This document shows positions 5,636 through 14,995 of a stretch of 29,002 bases of DNA, one piece after another. This DNA is from a virus: positions 1-29,002 of the IMG/VR virus record IMGVR_UViG_3300020179_000126. One strand, given 5' to 3'. Made by a program: the position numbers and the translations under genes. Every line of letters starts with the position of its first letter. The stretch's first letter is position 1. Below the pieces are notes generated by a model. The model did not search any database. It was not told where the DNA came from and worked only from the letters and a program-made list of their open reading frames with translations.

Positions 5636-7047
5636 ACTGCATATATCTAGATAAATCAAAAAAGTTTGGGATGGTAGAATCTCCACATATTCAGATGATT
5701 CGAAATCATTTTTCGTGTGAAAATAAAATAGCAAAACATATGCGTCGTAAAGGTTATTATATTGCGGATCGTTTGTATGCCATAACGCCGTTAGGAAAGT
5801 TTGATTTAGGTTTATTTTTTTCCATTTTCAGATACATGACTGAAACGCTAGGGTTAGAACAAGTAAAAGTTGATTCTGAGATTTTGTCCAAAGTTAATCC
5901 CATAAGATCAAAAATTAATGTAGAATATCTTCAATATGAGCCCCGAGACTATCAAAAAGAAATGTGTGAGAAAGCTTTTCGATTTGGTCGAGGAATATTT
6001 GAAGTTGCCACCGGAGGAGGAAAAACATATGTGATGGCTTTATTGTGTCATAATATTTTAAAGAACGGTTTAGCGAAAAAAATTCTCGTACTAGAACCGG
6101 ATTTGGGTCTTGTAGAACAGGTTTATGAGGAATTTAAAAAATGTGGATTGAGATGTGATATGAAAAAATATACCGGAGAAAATGATTTTGACGGAAATTG
6201 CCAGGTGGTGATCGCTAATATTGGTGTATTGAATGCTCGGGGCGATGAAAAAATAAAAGATTGTGACGTGATAATCATTGATGAAGCACACAAATATAAA
6301 CGAGGAAACAAAATCAACAAAGTTTTGGACAAGATAGATGCAAATATACGATTTGGATTTACCGGAACTTTACCGGATGAAAAAGAGGATATATTTTGCA
6401 TAGAGGGAAAAATAGGACCGACAATTTATAAAAAAACAAGTGTAGATCTTAAAGAGTATCTTTCGCAAGCAACCTGTAACGTAATTGAATTGGATTATGA
6501 AAATCCGCCGGAATGGTGTTCACCGGACGATATGAAAAGATACCGGCAAGAATATGAATTTATAATAAACAATGATTCCCGGAACAAAATCATCAGCAAA
6601 CTTAGTTGTAATTTACAAAATAATACTCTTGTTTTGATAGATCGAATTCAGCACGGATTGGATTTGCAAAAAGTTTTGGAAAAAATTTGTGAAAATAAAA
6701 AAGTATTTTTTATACGGGGCGAGGTTGAAGTTGAATCCCGAAATGAAATTCGGCGCATCATGGAGCAGGCTGCCAACGTTGTTTGCATCGCCATAAGCAG
6801 CATTTTTGCAACCGGAATTGATATCAAGAATCTTCACAATATTATTTTGGCAAACGCTGGAAAAGCCAAAATACGTTTATTGCAAAGCATAGGACGTGGG
6901 TTAAGATTACATCCCTCCAAGGAAAAACTTATGGTTATTGATTTAGCCGACCAACTTTATTATGGAAAAAAACATTTTGAAAAAAGATATGAAATATACC
7001 AAAAAGAACAAATAGAAACCAAGAAAACAAGATACAAAATTATATGA
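5632..7047 (+). CDS. uvsW: UvsW-like SF2 helicase
   Basis: This 471-aa protein has SF2 helicase motifs in order: a YQKEM Q-like segment, Walker A ATGGGKTY (GGGKT near residue 126), DEAH (D217), GFTGTLP (motif III-like), DRIQHGLDL, and IGRGLRLHP (motif VI). The N-terminal ~95 residues match the small UvsW domain that precedes the helicase core. T4 UvsW unwinds branched recombination intermediates and R-loops, and switches replication from origin to recombination mode. The start is TTG, overlapping the uvsY stop as TTGA. The next ATG would remove part of the N-terminal domain, so TTG is preferred. It forms one unit with uvsY and gene 55. Confidence 0.92.
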   Translation: MNCIYLDKSKKFGMVESPHIQMIRNHFSCENKIAKHMRRKGYYIADRLYAITPLGKFDLGLFFSIFRYMTETLGLEQVKVDSEILSKVNPIRSKINVEYLQYEPRDYQKEMCEKAFRFGRGIFEVATGGGKTYVMALLCHNILKNGLAKKILVLEPDLGLVEQVYEEFKKCGLRCDMKKYTGENDFDGNCQVVIANIGVLNARGDEKIKDCDVIIIDEAHKYKRGNKINKVLDKIDANIRFGFTGTLPDEKEDIFCIEGKIGPTIYKKTSVDLKEYLSQATCNVIELDYENPPEWCSPDDMKRYRQEYEFIINNDSRNKIISKLSCNLQNNTLVLIDRIQHGLDLQKVLEKICENKKVFFIRGEVEVESRNEIRRIMEQAANVVCIAISSIFATGIDIKNLHNIILANAGKAKIRLLQSIGRGLRLHPSKEKLMVIDLADQLYYGKKHFEKRYEIYQKEQIETKKTRYKII

Positions 7048-7562
7048 AGAAAAAAAGAGGACGTAAACCCAATAATCAACAACAATTATCAGATTACTCT
7101 GATGATAATTTAGATGTTAAAAAAATAGCCGAAAAAAGTAAAAAAGAAAAAACTCATTATGTTAATTCTAAAGAATTTGAAGATAGTATTCGAGGTTTTT
7201 ATGCTTCTGGAACGCTTACCGCATATCTGGGTGAAAGTGTTAGTAAAATTGCAAATGGTCTTAGTTATGCGCCAAACTTTATCAATTATTCATATCGGGA
7301 TGAAATGGTGGGAGATGCAATTGTTAAAATGATGACTGCGCTCAAACATAAAAAATTCAATCTAGATTCGGGATACAGTCCTTTCAGTTATTTCACCACA
7401 ATTGCCTTTCACGCTTTTATCAACAGAATCAAGAAAGAAAAAAAACATCATGAAACCTTGGAACAATATAAGGAAAAAATGTATACGGATAAAATGATAG
7501 AAAGCACAGAAAATACAGGTGCGCATGTTTATATTGATCATGATAACAATGACGACGATTGA
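7044..7562 (+). CDS. 55: gp55-like late sigma factor
   Basis: This 172-aa protein resembles T4 gp55 (185 aa), the sigma factor that directs host RNA polymerase to TATAAATA late promoters. The matching core is THYVNSKEFEDSI (residues about 32-44), YRDEMVGDAIVKMMTALKH (about 90-108) and the region-2-like SGYSPFSYFTTIAFHAFINR (about 113-132) before IKKEKKH. The N-terminus is Lys/Arg-rich. The C-terminus ends in an Asp/Asn-rich run (IDHDNNDDD) and lacks the S-L-D-F-L-Y-type clamp-binding peptide of T4 gp55. Late boxes elsewhere in this window fit its expected specificity. It is coupled to uvsW (ATGA) and gene 47 (TTGA). Confidence 0.88.
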   Translation: MKKKRGRKPNNQQQLSDYSDDNLDVKKIAEKSKKEKTHYVNSKEFEDSIRGFYASGTLTAYLGESVSKIANGLSYAPNFINYSYRDEMVGDAIVKMMTALKHKKFNLDSGYSPFSYFTTIAFHAFINRIKKEKKHHETLEQYKEKMYTDKMIESTENTGAHVYIDHDNNDDD

Positions 7563-8569
7563 AAACAATAACCAAAAAATCTCTTCTTTTTGCCGATCTT
7601 CATTTGGGCATTCACCAGAATAGTCCCAAATGGCATCAGCTCGCTTTGGATTGGGCTGAATGGGCCAGAAAAATTGCTGTTCAAGAAGGTGCAGAATCCA
7701 TCGTTTGTCTGGGGGATTATTTCCATGATCGGGACCAGATTGATGTTTCTACTTTGAATATTGCAAGAAAAGTCTTGGACAGGTTTTCAGATTTTAAAGT
7801 TTATTTAATAACTGGCAATCACGACATTTATTTTAAAGAAAAAAATGACATAACCTCCTTGCATGTATTTCAGGGATATCCGTATGTGAATGTTGTAAAC
7901 GATACGACATCATTCAAATACGGAGATAAACAAATTAACATGGTTCCTTGGACAGACTCATCATATGAAAAAAATTATGAGGCGGATGTTGTATTAACTC
8001 ATGCGGAATTCAAACATTTTAAGATGAATAATAGCAAATTTTGTGAAGAGGGCTCTGATTTAGAAAAATACAATGAAAAAGAACGGCTTATTCTGGCTGG
8101 TCATTTTCATATCAGTGATGTCCGAAAAATGAATAAATTAATAGCTGGGTATTTGGGAAACCCATTTCAGCATACTTTTGCAGATATTAACAACAACAAA
8201 TATGCTTATGTTCTTGATTTGGAAACCATGAGTTTGAAAAAATTCGAAAATGAATTTTCACCTCGACACGAAATAATTAGATATTCAAAAAAAGAAACGC
8301 CGAAAAGAAAAAATTCTATTGTGCGTGTTATCTTTGATGTGTCTGATACCACAGAAAAATATACGAGTTTTTCCAGTCAAATACAGAAAGAATTCACACC
8401 ATTTACCCTGCTTACCCAGACGGATTTTGAATTAAAAAGTGAATCTGAATCAAATGAAACTAATATAGGGTTTGAACAAATGTTAGAAGAATTTATTAAT
8501 GGAATGGAAGTGGAACATAAAAAAGAAACCTTGGATTATTGCAGTAATCTTTACAAAAAGTGTGCCTAA
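7559..8569 (+). CDS. 47: gp47-like recombination nuclease (Mre11/SbcD type)
   Basis: This 336-aa protein is close in size to T4 gp47 (339 aa). Metal-site motifs appear in order: ADLHLGIH (D13, H15), LGDYFHDR (D53), TGNHD (residues 85-89), LTHAEF (H148) and AGHFH (residues 180-184). The C-terminal 110 residues form the capping and gp46-contact region. With gp46 it makes the Mre11/Rad50-type exonuclease that resects ends for recombination-dependent replication. The start is TTG overlapping the gene 55 stop (TTGA); the alternative ATGs lie far downstream and would remove the first catalytic motif. Confidence 0.95.
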   Translation: MKTITKKSLLFADLHLGIHQNSPKWHQLALDWAEWARKIAVQEGAESIVCLGDYFHDRDQIDVSTLNIARKVLDRFSDFKVYLITGNHDIYFKEKNDITSLHVFQGYPYVNVVNDTTSFKYGDKQINMVPWTDSSYEKNYEADVVLTHAEFKHFKMNNSKFCEEGSDLEKYNEKERLILAGHFHISDVRKMNKLIAGYLGNPFQHTFADINNNKYAYVLDLETMSLKKFENEFSPRHEIIRYSKKETPKRKNSIVRVIFDVSDTTEKYTSFSSQIQKEFTPFTLLTQTDFELKSESESNETNIGFEQMLEEFINGMEVEHKKETLDYCSNLYKKCA

Positions 8570-10347
8570 TGCAATCCATAAATTTTAAAACAGTTTATAT
8601 AAAAAATTTTCTTTCTGTGGGGGAAACCCCAATTACAGTTCAGTTTGAAAAGGGTCTTTGCTTGATTACTGGTCAAAATCTGGACAAACCGGAAAGATCT
8701 AATGGTGTTGGTAAAAGTACCATAGCAGATGCCATTCATTTTGCTTTATTTGGAGAAACTATCCGAGAAATAAAAAAAGATCTAATACCGAATTATTACA
8801 CAAATGGAAAAACTGTTGTTAATATAACATTTGATGCGTTCAATGACAGTTATGAAATAATTCGTACAATCAATCCAACCACAGTCAAACTGATGAAAAA
8901 TTCAGTGGATGAAACCAAAGACACCATTGCAAATACAAATGAAACAATTCAAACCTTGATTCACTGCACAAGTAAAATATTTAACAATTGTATTTCACTG
9001 GGTATCAACAGTAGCAATTGTTTCATGAACATGAAGAAGTCTGAAAAGCGGGAATATATCGAATCTATCTTGGATTTGGATATATTTTCAGAAATGACAG
9101 AATTGTGCAAAGGTGAACTTTCAGAGGAAAGAAAAATCCGGGAAGGACTAAATGCCAAAAAAGAAACCTATGAATCTATTCAGGATGATTATAAAAAACA
9201 AAAAGATGAATTTGAAAACAAAAAAAAGAAAAACATAGACGAACTGGAAACAAAGATAAAATCCCTGCAAACAAACATAACTGTTCTAAACAAAGAAATT
9301 GAGAATCTGCAAAAGACTGAGCAGATCGATTACTCTGAAAAGATAAACCGAGCCAAAAATGCATTGAAAGTTATAGAGCAAAAAGCAAATGAATCAGATA
9401 AAAATATAGCAGCCAAGCAATCTGAAATCAAAAGCATCCAGAAAAATCTGAATGAAATCAAGGAAAACATTGATGTTTGTCCTTCTTGTTTACGGGAAAT
9501 AGATGAAAGCTGCAAGGATCATGTGGAAAATAGAAAAAAAGAAATGCAACAACAAATAGAAAAAAATGAATCCCTTATTCTAGAAGAAACTGAAAGATGT
9601 AAAAAATTACTGTCAAAAAGAAATGATGCAGAAAAAATAATTGATGCTCTTCAAAAAAGAGAAAAACAATTTGAAAAAGACAATTCTAAACAGGAACAAA
9701 ACAAAAAACTGATTGAACAAATACAATTTTCCATCAAAGACGTTGAAAATCAGATTGAAAAAGAAAAGAACCGAACAGAAAATTTTGACAAGACCATAGA
9801 AGACAACAAAACCAAACTCGTGGATTTACAGAAAAAAATAACCGAAGCAGACCAAAAAATTTATATTTTAAATAATAGTAAATTTATTTTGAGTGATGAA
9901 GGTCTTAAAAGTGTATTTATTTCAAAAATAATAAATCTTCTCAATAACAAAATAAACCATTACTTAAACAAATTGGATGCCAACTCTCGCATAACTTTTG
10001 ATCATTACTTTGAGGATAGCTTGACAGATGCAATAGGTAAGATTGCAAGCTATGCAAACCTGTCCGGGGCAGAAAAAAAAGCAGTGGATTTGGCTTGCAT
10101 GTTTTCTTTTATGGAAATGCGAGAACTTCAGAATTTTCCCATGTTTAATTTTGTGCTGTTTGATGAAATATTTGATAGCAGTTTTGATAAAAAAAGTGTT
10201 CAACTTATCACAGACATATGTGAAGAAATTGCCCAAACCAAATGTGTTTTCATTATTAGTCACCGAAAAGATGCAATTTATTCAAATAACTATAAAACTA
10301 TAAACTTACAAAAGAAAAGTGGCATAACAAACTTGCTTGAAAATTAA
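8569..10347 (+). CDS. 46: gp46-like recombination ATPase (Rad50/SbcC type)
   Basis: This 592-aa SMC-like ATPase has an N-terminal Walker A (GVGKST, residues 46-51). Long coiled coils follow (about 190-300 and 310-435, rich in E, K, Q and N) around a zinc hook, C304-P-S-C307. The signature is NLSGAEKKAVDLA (about 497-509) and Walker B is FVLFDEIFDSSFD (about 529-541). The T4 homologue is 560 aa. The Walker A loop is longer than usual: eight or nine extra residues separate the Gly-Gln-Asn from the Gly-x-Gly-Lys-Ser/Thr. The ATG at 8569 overlaps the gene 47 stop (TAATG); an upstream GTG at 8560 is less likely. It pairs with gp47. Confidence 0.95.
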   Translation: MQSINFKTVYIKNFLSVGETPITVQFEKGLCLITGQNLDKPERSNGVGKSTIADAIHFALFGETIREIKKDLIPNYYTNGKTVVNITFDAFNDSYEIIRTINPTTVKLMKNSVDETKDTIANTNETIQTLIHCTSKIFNNCISLGINSSNCFMNMKKSEKREYIESILDLDIFSEMTELCKGELSEERKIREGLNAKKETYESIQDDYKKQKDEFENKKKKNIDELETKIKSLQTNITVLNKEIENLQKTEQIDYSEKINRAKNALKVIEQKANESDKNIAAKQSEIKSIQKNLNEIKENIDVCPSCLREIDESCKDHVENRKKEMQQQIEKNESLILEETERCKKLLSKRNDAEKIIDALQKREKQFEKDNSKQEQNKKLIEQIQFSIKDVENQIEKEKNRTENFDKTIEDNKTKLVDLQKKITEADQKIYILNNSKFILSDEGLKSVFISKIINLLNNKINHYLNKLDANSRITFDHYFEDSLTDAIGKIASYANLSGAEKKAVDLACMFSFMEMRELQNFPMFNFVLFDEIFDSSFDKKSVQLITDICEEIAQTKCVFIISHRKDAIYSNNYKTINLQKKSGITNLLEN

Positions 10348-10368
10348 AAATATATATTAATTAAATTT

Positions 10369-11589
10369 ATGTTTACACCAGGTAATCCTTACGTATCCAA
10401 TCCTCTGCTTCAGGCAGCAAGTCAATACACCAACAAAATAGTTCCCCAACAGCTTACACCCACTCCTGCGCAGCCTGACAACATTCCGGATAGGGGAATC
10501 AATTATCTGGCGGATTATAGTGGTTGTGGTCATTGGCGTTTGATCTGGCCCGAAATGATCCTGAATGCTCATAATAAAATGACTATGCACAGTACAACTG
10601 TAATGTGTTTAGATCCTCGTTATTACATTCATACCAAAGCAGTTCGTGTGCAACGCCAAGCAACCGAGCATCAGCTAAAATTTGTGCAATTTCTCAAACA
10701 ACTGGGCCAACAACAGGGGTTTCGCCTCATGTATGAAATTGATGATCTTGTGTTTCACGAGGACATTCCTGATTACAACAAGTTCAAAACAGCTTTCATA
10801 GATCCAAACATCCGTAAACAAGCTCAAGCCATCATGAATGAATGTGATGAAATCACCGTAACATGCAAATTCATGAAGGATTATTATGCGGAAAAGACCG
10901 GACACAAGAATATCACCATTATTCCTAACTATCCTCCCAAGTTTTGGATGGGCAATTACTATAATCTGAAACGCATCAGTGAAAACTATGATGCTTTTCA
11001 AAAAAAACCTCGTATTCTTTATGCAGGAAGTGGTGCACATTTTGATGTGGAAAACCGGATAGGTCAAAATGATGATTTTGCACATGTTCTGCAGGCAATT
11101 GCCGACACCAAAGACAAATATCAGTGGGTTTTCTTTGGGGCGTTTCCCATGATGTTCCGACCCCTGGTTGAACGGGGTATTTTTGAATATCATCCGTGGG
11201 CCGAGCTATACAACTATCCAGGCAAAATAAATGATATGAAAATCAACATGATGATTGCCCCCCTGCAAAACAATAATTTCAATAAAAGCAAAAGTGATTT
11301 GAAATATATTGAGGCTTGTTGTTATGGGTTACCAATTGCTTGTCAAAATCTTTGCACTTATGAAGATGCACCTTTCAAATTTGATACCGGGGATGAAATG
11401 ATCAAAACAATTGAACAGGTTTTAAGCAAAAAATCAAAATACATGACACATTGTGAACGGGCCCGGGCATATGCTGAAACTCGGTGGCTGGAAAATGATG
11501 ATAATATCAACAAATATGTGGAATTGTACAAATATCCTTATGGTGACAAAAGAAGGGTGTTGCTAAACAAATACAATGGTTTAACCTAG
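10369..11589 (+). CDS. GT-B glycosyltransferase (group 1/GT4-like)
   Basis: This 406-aa protein has a GT-B plan. An N-terminal domain contains MYEIDDLVFHEDIPDY (residues about 121-136), and IIPNYPPKFWMG lies in the linker. The second Rossmann domain begins RILYAGSGAHFD (about 215-226) and ends in the donor-binding EX7E-like segment SDLKYIEACCYGLPIACQN. It probably transfers a sugar from a nucleotide donor; the acceptor could be modified phage DNA, a virion protein or a host surface glycan. It sits between genes 46 and 43, an unusual place for such an enzyme, and ends with TAG. A weak TTGAAA/TA-rich element precedes it, but read-through from gene 46 is equally possible. Confidence 0.82.
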   Translation: MFTPGNPYVSNPLLQAASQYTNKIVPQQLTPTPAQPDNIPDRGINYLADYSGCGHWRLIWPEMILNAHNKMTMHSTTVMCLDPRYYIHTKAVRVQRQATEHQLKFVQFLKQLGQQQGFRLMYEIDDLVFHEDIPDYNKFKTAFIDPNIRKQAQAIMNECDEITVTCKFMKDYYAEKTGHKNITIIPNYPPKFWMGNYYNLKRISENYDAFQKKPRILYAGSGAHFDVENRIGQNDDFAHVLQAIADTKDKYQWVFFGAFPMMFRPLVERGIFEYHPWAELYNYPGKINDMKINMMIAPLQNNNFNKSKSDLKYIEACCYGLPIACQNLCTYEDAPFKFDTGDEMIKTIEQVLSKKSKYMTHCERARAYAETRWLENDDNINKYVELYKYPYGDKRRVLLNKYNGLT

Positions 11590-11594
11590 TCGGT

Positions 11595-14180
11595 GTGTAC
11601 AGGCATGCCACATATGATCCGTTAAATCACGCCATCCGTTTGGCCACATGGTCTGAAACGGGGCAAAGAATCACGGTCAATCGCACTTATTATCCTTATT
11701 TGTATGTTGAAACCAACGGCCAAAATGACGAAACATCATTATATAATACAAAATTAAAGAAAAAAACTTTCAATTCATCCAAAGAACGACGATTGTTTGC
11801 GGAAAAAGATGAGAATAACCGAATATTTCATAATTTCACGTGTTCGCAGCAGTTCCTGATCGACGAATTTTCAAGCGAGATAGACAATCCAGACTTTGTT
11901 AAACACCCGTTAAAGATATTTTATCTGGATATTGAAACATACAGTCCAGACGAGTTTCCAGAACCTGACTTGGCCAAAGCTCCGGTCAACGTGATCACTA
12001 TTTATGATAGTTTGAGCCAGACATTTCATAGTTTTGGGCTACATCCATACGATTCTCACGACAATGTTGTGTATCATTACTGCAAAGATGAGGTTGTTTT
12101 ACTTAGAAGCTTCCTGGAATTCTTTGAAAAAGATTATCCGGACATTGTTGCAACCTGGAACGGAGAACTTTTTGATATTCCTTATCTTGTTAACCGGATC
12201 AATCGGGTGTTGAGTGAAGATGATTCCAAAAGATTGAGTCCTTATCGAAATCTTATTGGCAAAGAGATATTCACGAAATTCGGAAGAAAAGCAGAGAAGT
12301 TTTATATTGAAGGAATTGCCAATCTGGATTATATGAACGTTTACAAAAAGTTCTGTCCGATCCAGCGAGAGAGCTATTCGCTCGGATCCATCGGTGCTTT
12401 GGAACTGGGGGAAACAAAAGTTGAATATGAGGAAAGCAATCTTTCGTCGCTGGCCGACAAGAACTGGAAGCAATTTGTAGAATATAACATTCAGGACGTT
12501 AATCTGCTTGTTAAGCTGGAAGAAAAACTCAGTTATTTGAGCATTTTACGTTCTCTTTCACATGTGGGTTTGACCAATTTGGAAACTGCCATGAGCACAA
12601 TCAGCATTGTGGCAGGTGCCGTGGCCATTCAAGCCAAGAAAAACAACAAGATCATACCCACGTTTCCTCACAAAGAAGATGACGGGGTGACAATTGAGGG
12701 GGGTTTTGTCAGCGAACCACAACGGGGATTTCATGAGGCTGTCATTAGTTTTGATGCCAATTCATTGTATCCCAATCTGATTCGTACCTGTAACATGTCT
12801 CCGGAAACCAAAGTGGGAACCATTGATGGTCAAAATGATGATGGTACCTATACCTTAACGCATGCCAGCGGAAAGAAATACCGACTAACAGAGGAAAAAC
12901 TTAATATCTTTATTGAAAAAGAAAATCTGGTCCGCACAAAAATAGGAACATTGTTTTACCAAAAAGAAGAGGGTCTGGTTCCTCAAATTGTTGCAGAAAA
13001 TTATAAAAAACGGGTGGATATCAAGCGGGAACTAAAGAAAATCAAACGGGAACTGCTTTCTCTTTCCAAGGATTCGCCCGAATACAAACAAAAAAAGAAC
13101 CGGGAATCTGTGCTCAACAACAAACAGTATGCGCTTAAAATACTCATGAACAGTATCTATGGGGCATTTGCCAACAATTTTTTCTTTCTTAGTGACCGGG
13201 ACATTGCCCGAAGCATTACTCTTACAGGTCAGACCGTGATCAAACATGCAAACGAGATTATTGAAAATTTCTTTGTGGAAGCTGGAATTGACCGGGAAAT
13301 ATTAAAAACAAATCCACCCACCATTTACAATGACACAGATTCTGTTTACATCTCCATTCAGCCGTTGATTGAAAAAAATAATATAAAATTATTGAAAAAA
13401 GACAAAACATTGTCTTCCGAAGCTGAAAAATTGATCGAAAACCTGGAAAAATATATAAATGAAAAGATATGTGATTGGGCCAAGAAAGAACTAAACAGCA
13501 ACAAACCCACCCTGGAATTCAAACGGGAAAGCATTTGTGATGTGGGTATTTTTATTCAAAAGAAACGCAATGTGCTTCATGTCATAGACGAAGAAGGTGT
13601 TCCTTGTGACAAAACCAAGTATACAGGAATTGAGGTTGTTCGCAGCACCATGACAAAAGAAGTTAAAGTTTTCAACAAAAAAATTATTGAAACCATGCTG
13701 AAAACCCGGGATCCTTCCCAGACAAACATCATCATGGACAAAATCTATGAAGAATTCCAAACCAAACCGGAAAACGAGCTTTCATTTGTGGTGGGAATTA
13801 AAAATTACGAGAAATATGCGGACTCCTGCAACGAACTGACAACCATAAAAGGAATGCCTGTGCATGTGAAAGCCGCGTATTATTACAATTATTTCATCAA
13901 AACCATGAAGCTGGACAAGAAATATGAAAAAATAAACAGTGGCGACAAGATTCAATATTACTATGTGCAGCAACCAAACAAATATGCTTTAACAGTGATG
14001 GCGTTTAAAAATCGTCTGCCCGAGGAGTTCAAGGACATTTTCCCTATGAACAAAGAAAAGCAGTTTGAAAAACTTGTATCGGAAACCATGCGCAAACTAT
14101 TTGAACCAGTAGGATGGCAAATCCGGGAACCAAGCCAGATGAATTATGCCAATTTGGAATTACTTTTTTCTGACGACTGA
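11595..14180 (+). CDS. 43: gp43-like family B DNA polymerase
   Basis: This 861-aa replicative polymerase (T4: 898 aa) has 3'-5' exonuclease motifs LDIETYSPDEF (D112, E114), WNGELFDIPYLVNR and YNIQDVNLLVKLE. Polymerase motif A is SFDANSLYPNLIR (D387), motif B KILMNSIYGAFANN and motif C YNDTDSVYIS (D580, D582); FIQKKRNVLHV is the KKxY-like segment. The C-terminus (ANLELLFSDD) resembles the sliding-clamp-binding tail of T4 gp43. All catalytic residues are present, and I see no intron, intein or split. The start is GTG, 5 bases after the upstream TAG. The end overlaps the convergent 263-aa gene by 21 bases. Confidence 0.97.
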   Translation: MYRHATYDPLNHAIRLATWSETGQRITVNRTYYPYLYVETNGQNDETSLYNTKLKKKTFNSSKERRLFAEKDENNRIFHNFTCSQQFLIDEFSSEIDNPDFVKHPLKIFYLDIETYSPDEFPEPDLAKAPVNVITIYDSLSQTFHSFGLHPYDSHDNVVYHYCKDEVVLLRSFLEFFEKDYPDIVATWNGELFDIPYLVNRINRVLSEDDSKRLSPYRNLIGKEIFTKFGRKAEKFYIEGIANLDYMNVYKKFCPIQRESYSLGSIGALELGETKVEYEESNLSSLADKNWKQFVEYNIQDVNLLVKLEEKLSYLSILRSLSHVGLTNLETAMSTISIVAGAVAIQAKKNNKIIPTFPHKEDDGVTIEGGFVSEPQRGFHEAVISFDANSLYPNLIRTCNMSPETKVGTIDGQNDDGTYTLTHASGKKYRLTEEKLNIFIEKENLVRTKIGTLFYQKEEGLVPQIVAENYKKRVDIKRELKKIKRELLSLSKDSPEYKQKKNRESVLNNKQYALKILMNSIYGAFANNFFFLSDRDIARSITLTGQTVIKHANEIIENFFVEAGIDREILKTNPPTIYNDTDSVYISIQPLIEKNNIKLLKKDKTLSSEAEKLIENLEKYINEKICDWAKKELNSNKPTLEFKRESICDVGIFIQKKRNVLHVIDEEGVPCDKTKYTGIEVVRSTMTKEVKVFNKKIIETMLKTRDPSQTNIIMDKIYEEFQTKPENELSFVVGIKNYEKYADSCNELTTIKGMPVHVKAAYYYNYFIKTMKLDKKYEKINSGDKIQYYYVQQPNKYALTVMAFKNRLPEEFKDIFPMNKEKQFEKLVSETMRKLFEPVGWQIREPSQMNYANLELLFSDD

Positions 14181-14951
14181 TTTTTTACCAACAAGATCAC
14201 TGGGCTTTCTCACATTCCGACCAAACTTTTTCTTGATGGCCCCAATCCAGGCTTGATTCAGGTTTTTCAAACGAGTCACTTCTGCTTTTAACTTGTAAGC
14301 ATCTTCTTCTGGTTCGGTGGGAGTTTCTGCCGGGGATGCAATCGGAGCAGGTGTGGGTGCAACTGTTTCCTCACTTTTTTTGGCATACGTATCTTTATCA
14401 ATTTTTGCTTTTTCTTCCGGAGAAAGTTTTGCATAGTCTTTAGGATCCATAGTTTTGGGTTTAGCAGCAGGTTCGGTCACAACTTTTCCGGCATCAGCAG
14501 CGGGTTCAGCTGTTTTTGTTTCAGGTGATGTTTCCTTTTCGGGTTCTGTTGTTTTGGCGGGTGTGCTGATTGAAGTCTGACCATAAAGAAGTGTTTCAAT
14601 CGCACCTTTTTGAAGATTGTCAAAATCCATGCTGCTGTGATTTTTTGTAAAATATTCTAAAGCCTTATTCTTATTGACTTCCATGTTTTCATCGGCCCAA
14701 CGACGGCTATTCAGAAACTTGTCAAACGTATCTATGGCTTTTTCCCTATTTGTTTTAATGTCCCCCTTCTTTGCGAAACGAGGATACCAGAATCTTGTCC
14801 ACATATCTTTATATGTGTTGTAACGCATTTTGTCTTCGCTCCTTATTTTCAATCCACCCAAGAAATCCATAATACCTTCGTTAAGTTGTTTATCTTCAAG
14901 ACTTTTTGCTAGAACATACGCCTCGAATATTTTGTGGGACTCTTGATGCAT
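14160..14951 (-). CDS. Unrecognised late protein with Leu-Asn-Glu N-terminus (263 aa)
   Basis: This is the only minus-strand gene within the replication block. I place the start at 14951 (MHQESHKIFEAYVLAKSLED) rather than the longer frame to 15044, because an AATAAATA late box ends 5 bases before this ATG and the longer frame would overlap the next gene. L23-N24-E25 is followed by Gly, as at T4 prohead-protease sites. A helical, Trp/Tyr/Lys-rich domain follows (about 26-125), then a low-complexity Ala/Pro/Glu/Thr linker (about 128-210) and a basic helical end (KLKAEVTRLKNLNQAWIGAI). It is probably a packaged or prohead-core protein (inference); the family is unknown. Confidence 0.72.
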   Translation of the reverse strand: MHQESHKIFEAYVLAKSLEDKQLNEGIMDFLGGLKIRSEDKMRYNTYKDMWTRFWYPRFAKKGDIKTNREKAIDTFDKFLNSRRWADENMEVNKNKALEYFTKNHSSMDFDNLQKGAIETLLYGQTSISTPAKTTEPEKETSPETKTAEPAADAGKVVTEPAAKPKTMDPKDYAKLSPEEKAKIDKDTYAKKSEETVAPTPAPIASPAETPTEPEEDAYKLKAEVTRLKNLNQAWIGAIKKKFGRNVRKPSDLVGKKSVVRKK

Positions 14952-14956
14952 AATAT

Positions 14957-14964
14957 TATTTATT
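14957..14964 (-). promoter_or_regulatory. Late promoter box (AATAAATA)
   Basis: On the minus strand AATAAATA is followed by ATATT and the ATG at 14951: a 5-base spacing. It gives the isolated minus-strand gene its own late transcription inside the early/middle plus-strand block. Confidence 0.62.
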
Positions 14965-14968
14965 ATTG

Positions 14969-14995
14969 TTGCTTTTCTAAATCGTGTGGTTAAAT
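14969..14995 (+). promoter_or_regulatory. Possible sigma70-type promoter for the uvsX unit
   Basis: TTGCTT (14969-14974), a 15-bp spacer and TTAAAT (14990-14995) are followed by 6 bases and the ATG at 15002. The match to consensus is moderate, but spacer and start distance equal those of the gene 32 promoter. TTAAATG could also be read as a weak late box. Confidence 0.4.

Noticed and set aside
10337-10363. TTGAAA-15-TAATTA as a promoter for the GT-B gene
   Set aside because: The -10 match is poor and the region is almost entirely A and T, so chance matches are expected.
10675-11193. 172-aa minus-strand frame opposite the GT-B glycosyltransferase
   Set aside because: It is a shadow of a well-supported gene, has no recognisable domain, and its composition follows the opposite strand.
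11595-14180. Intein or intron in the polymerase gene
   Set aside because: Exonuclease and polymerase motifs occur once, in order, at normal spacing, and the length is slightly below T4 gp43.
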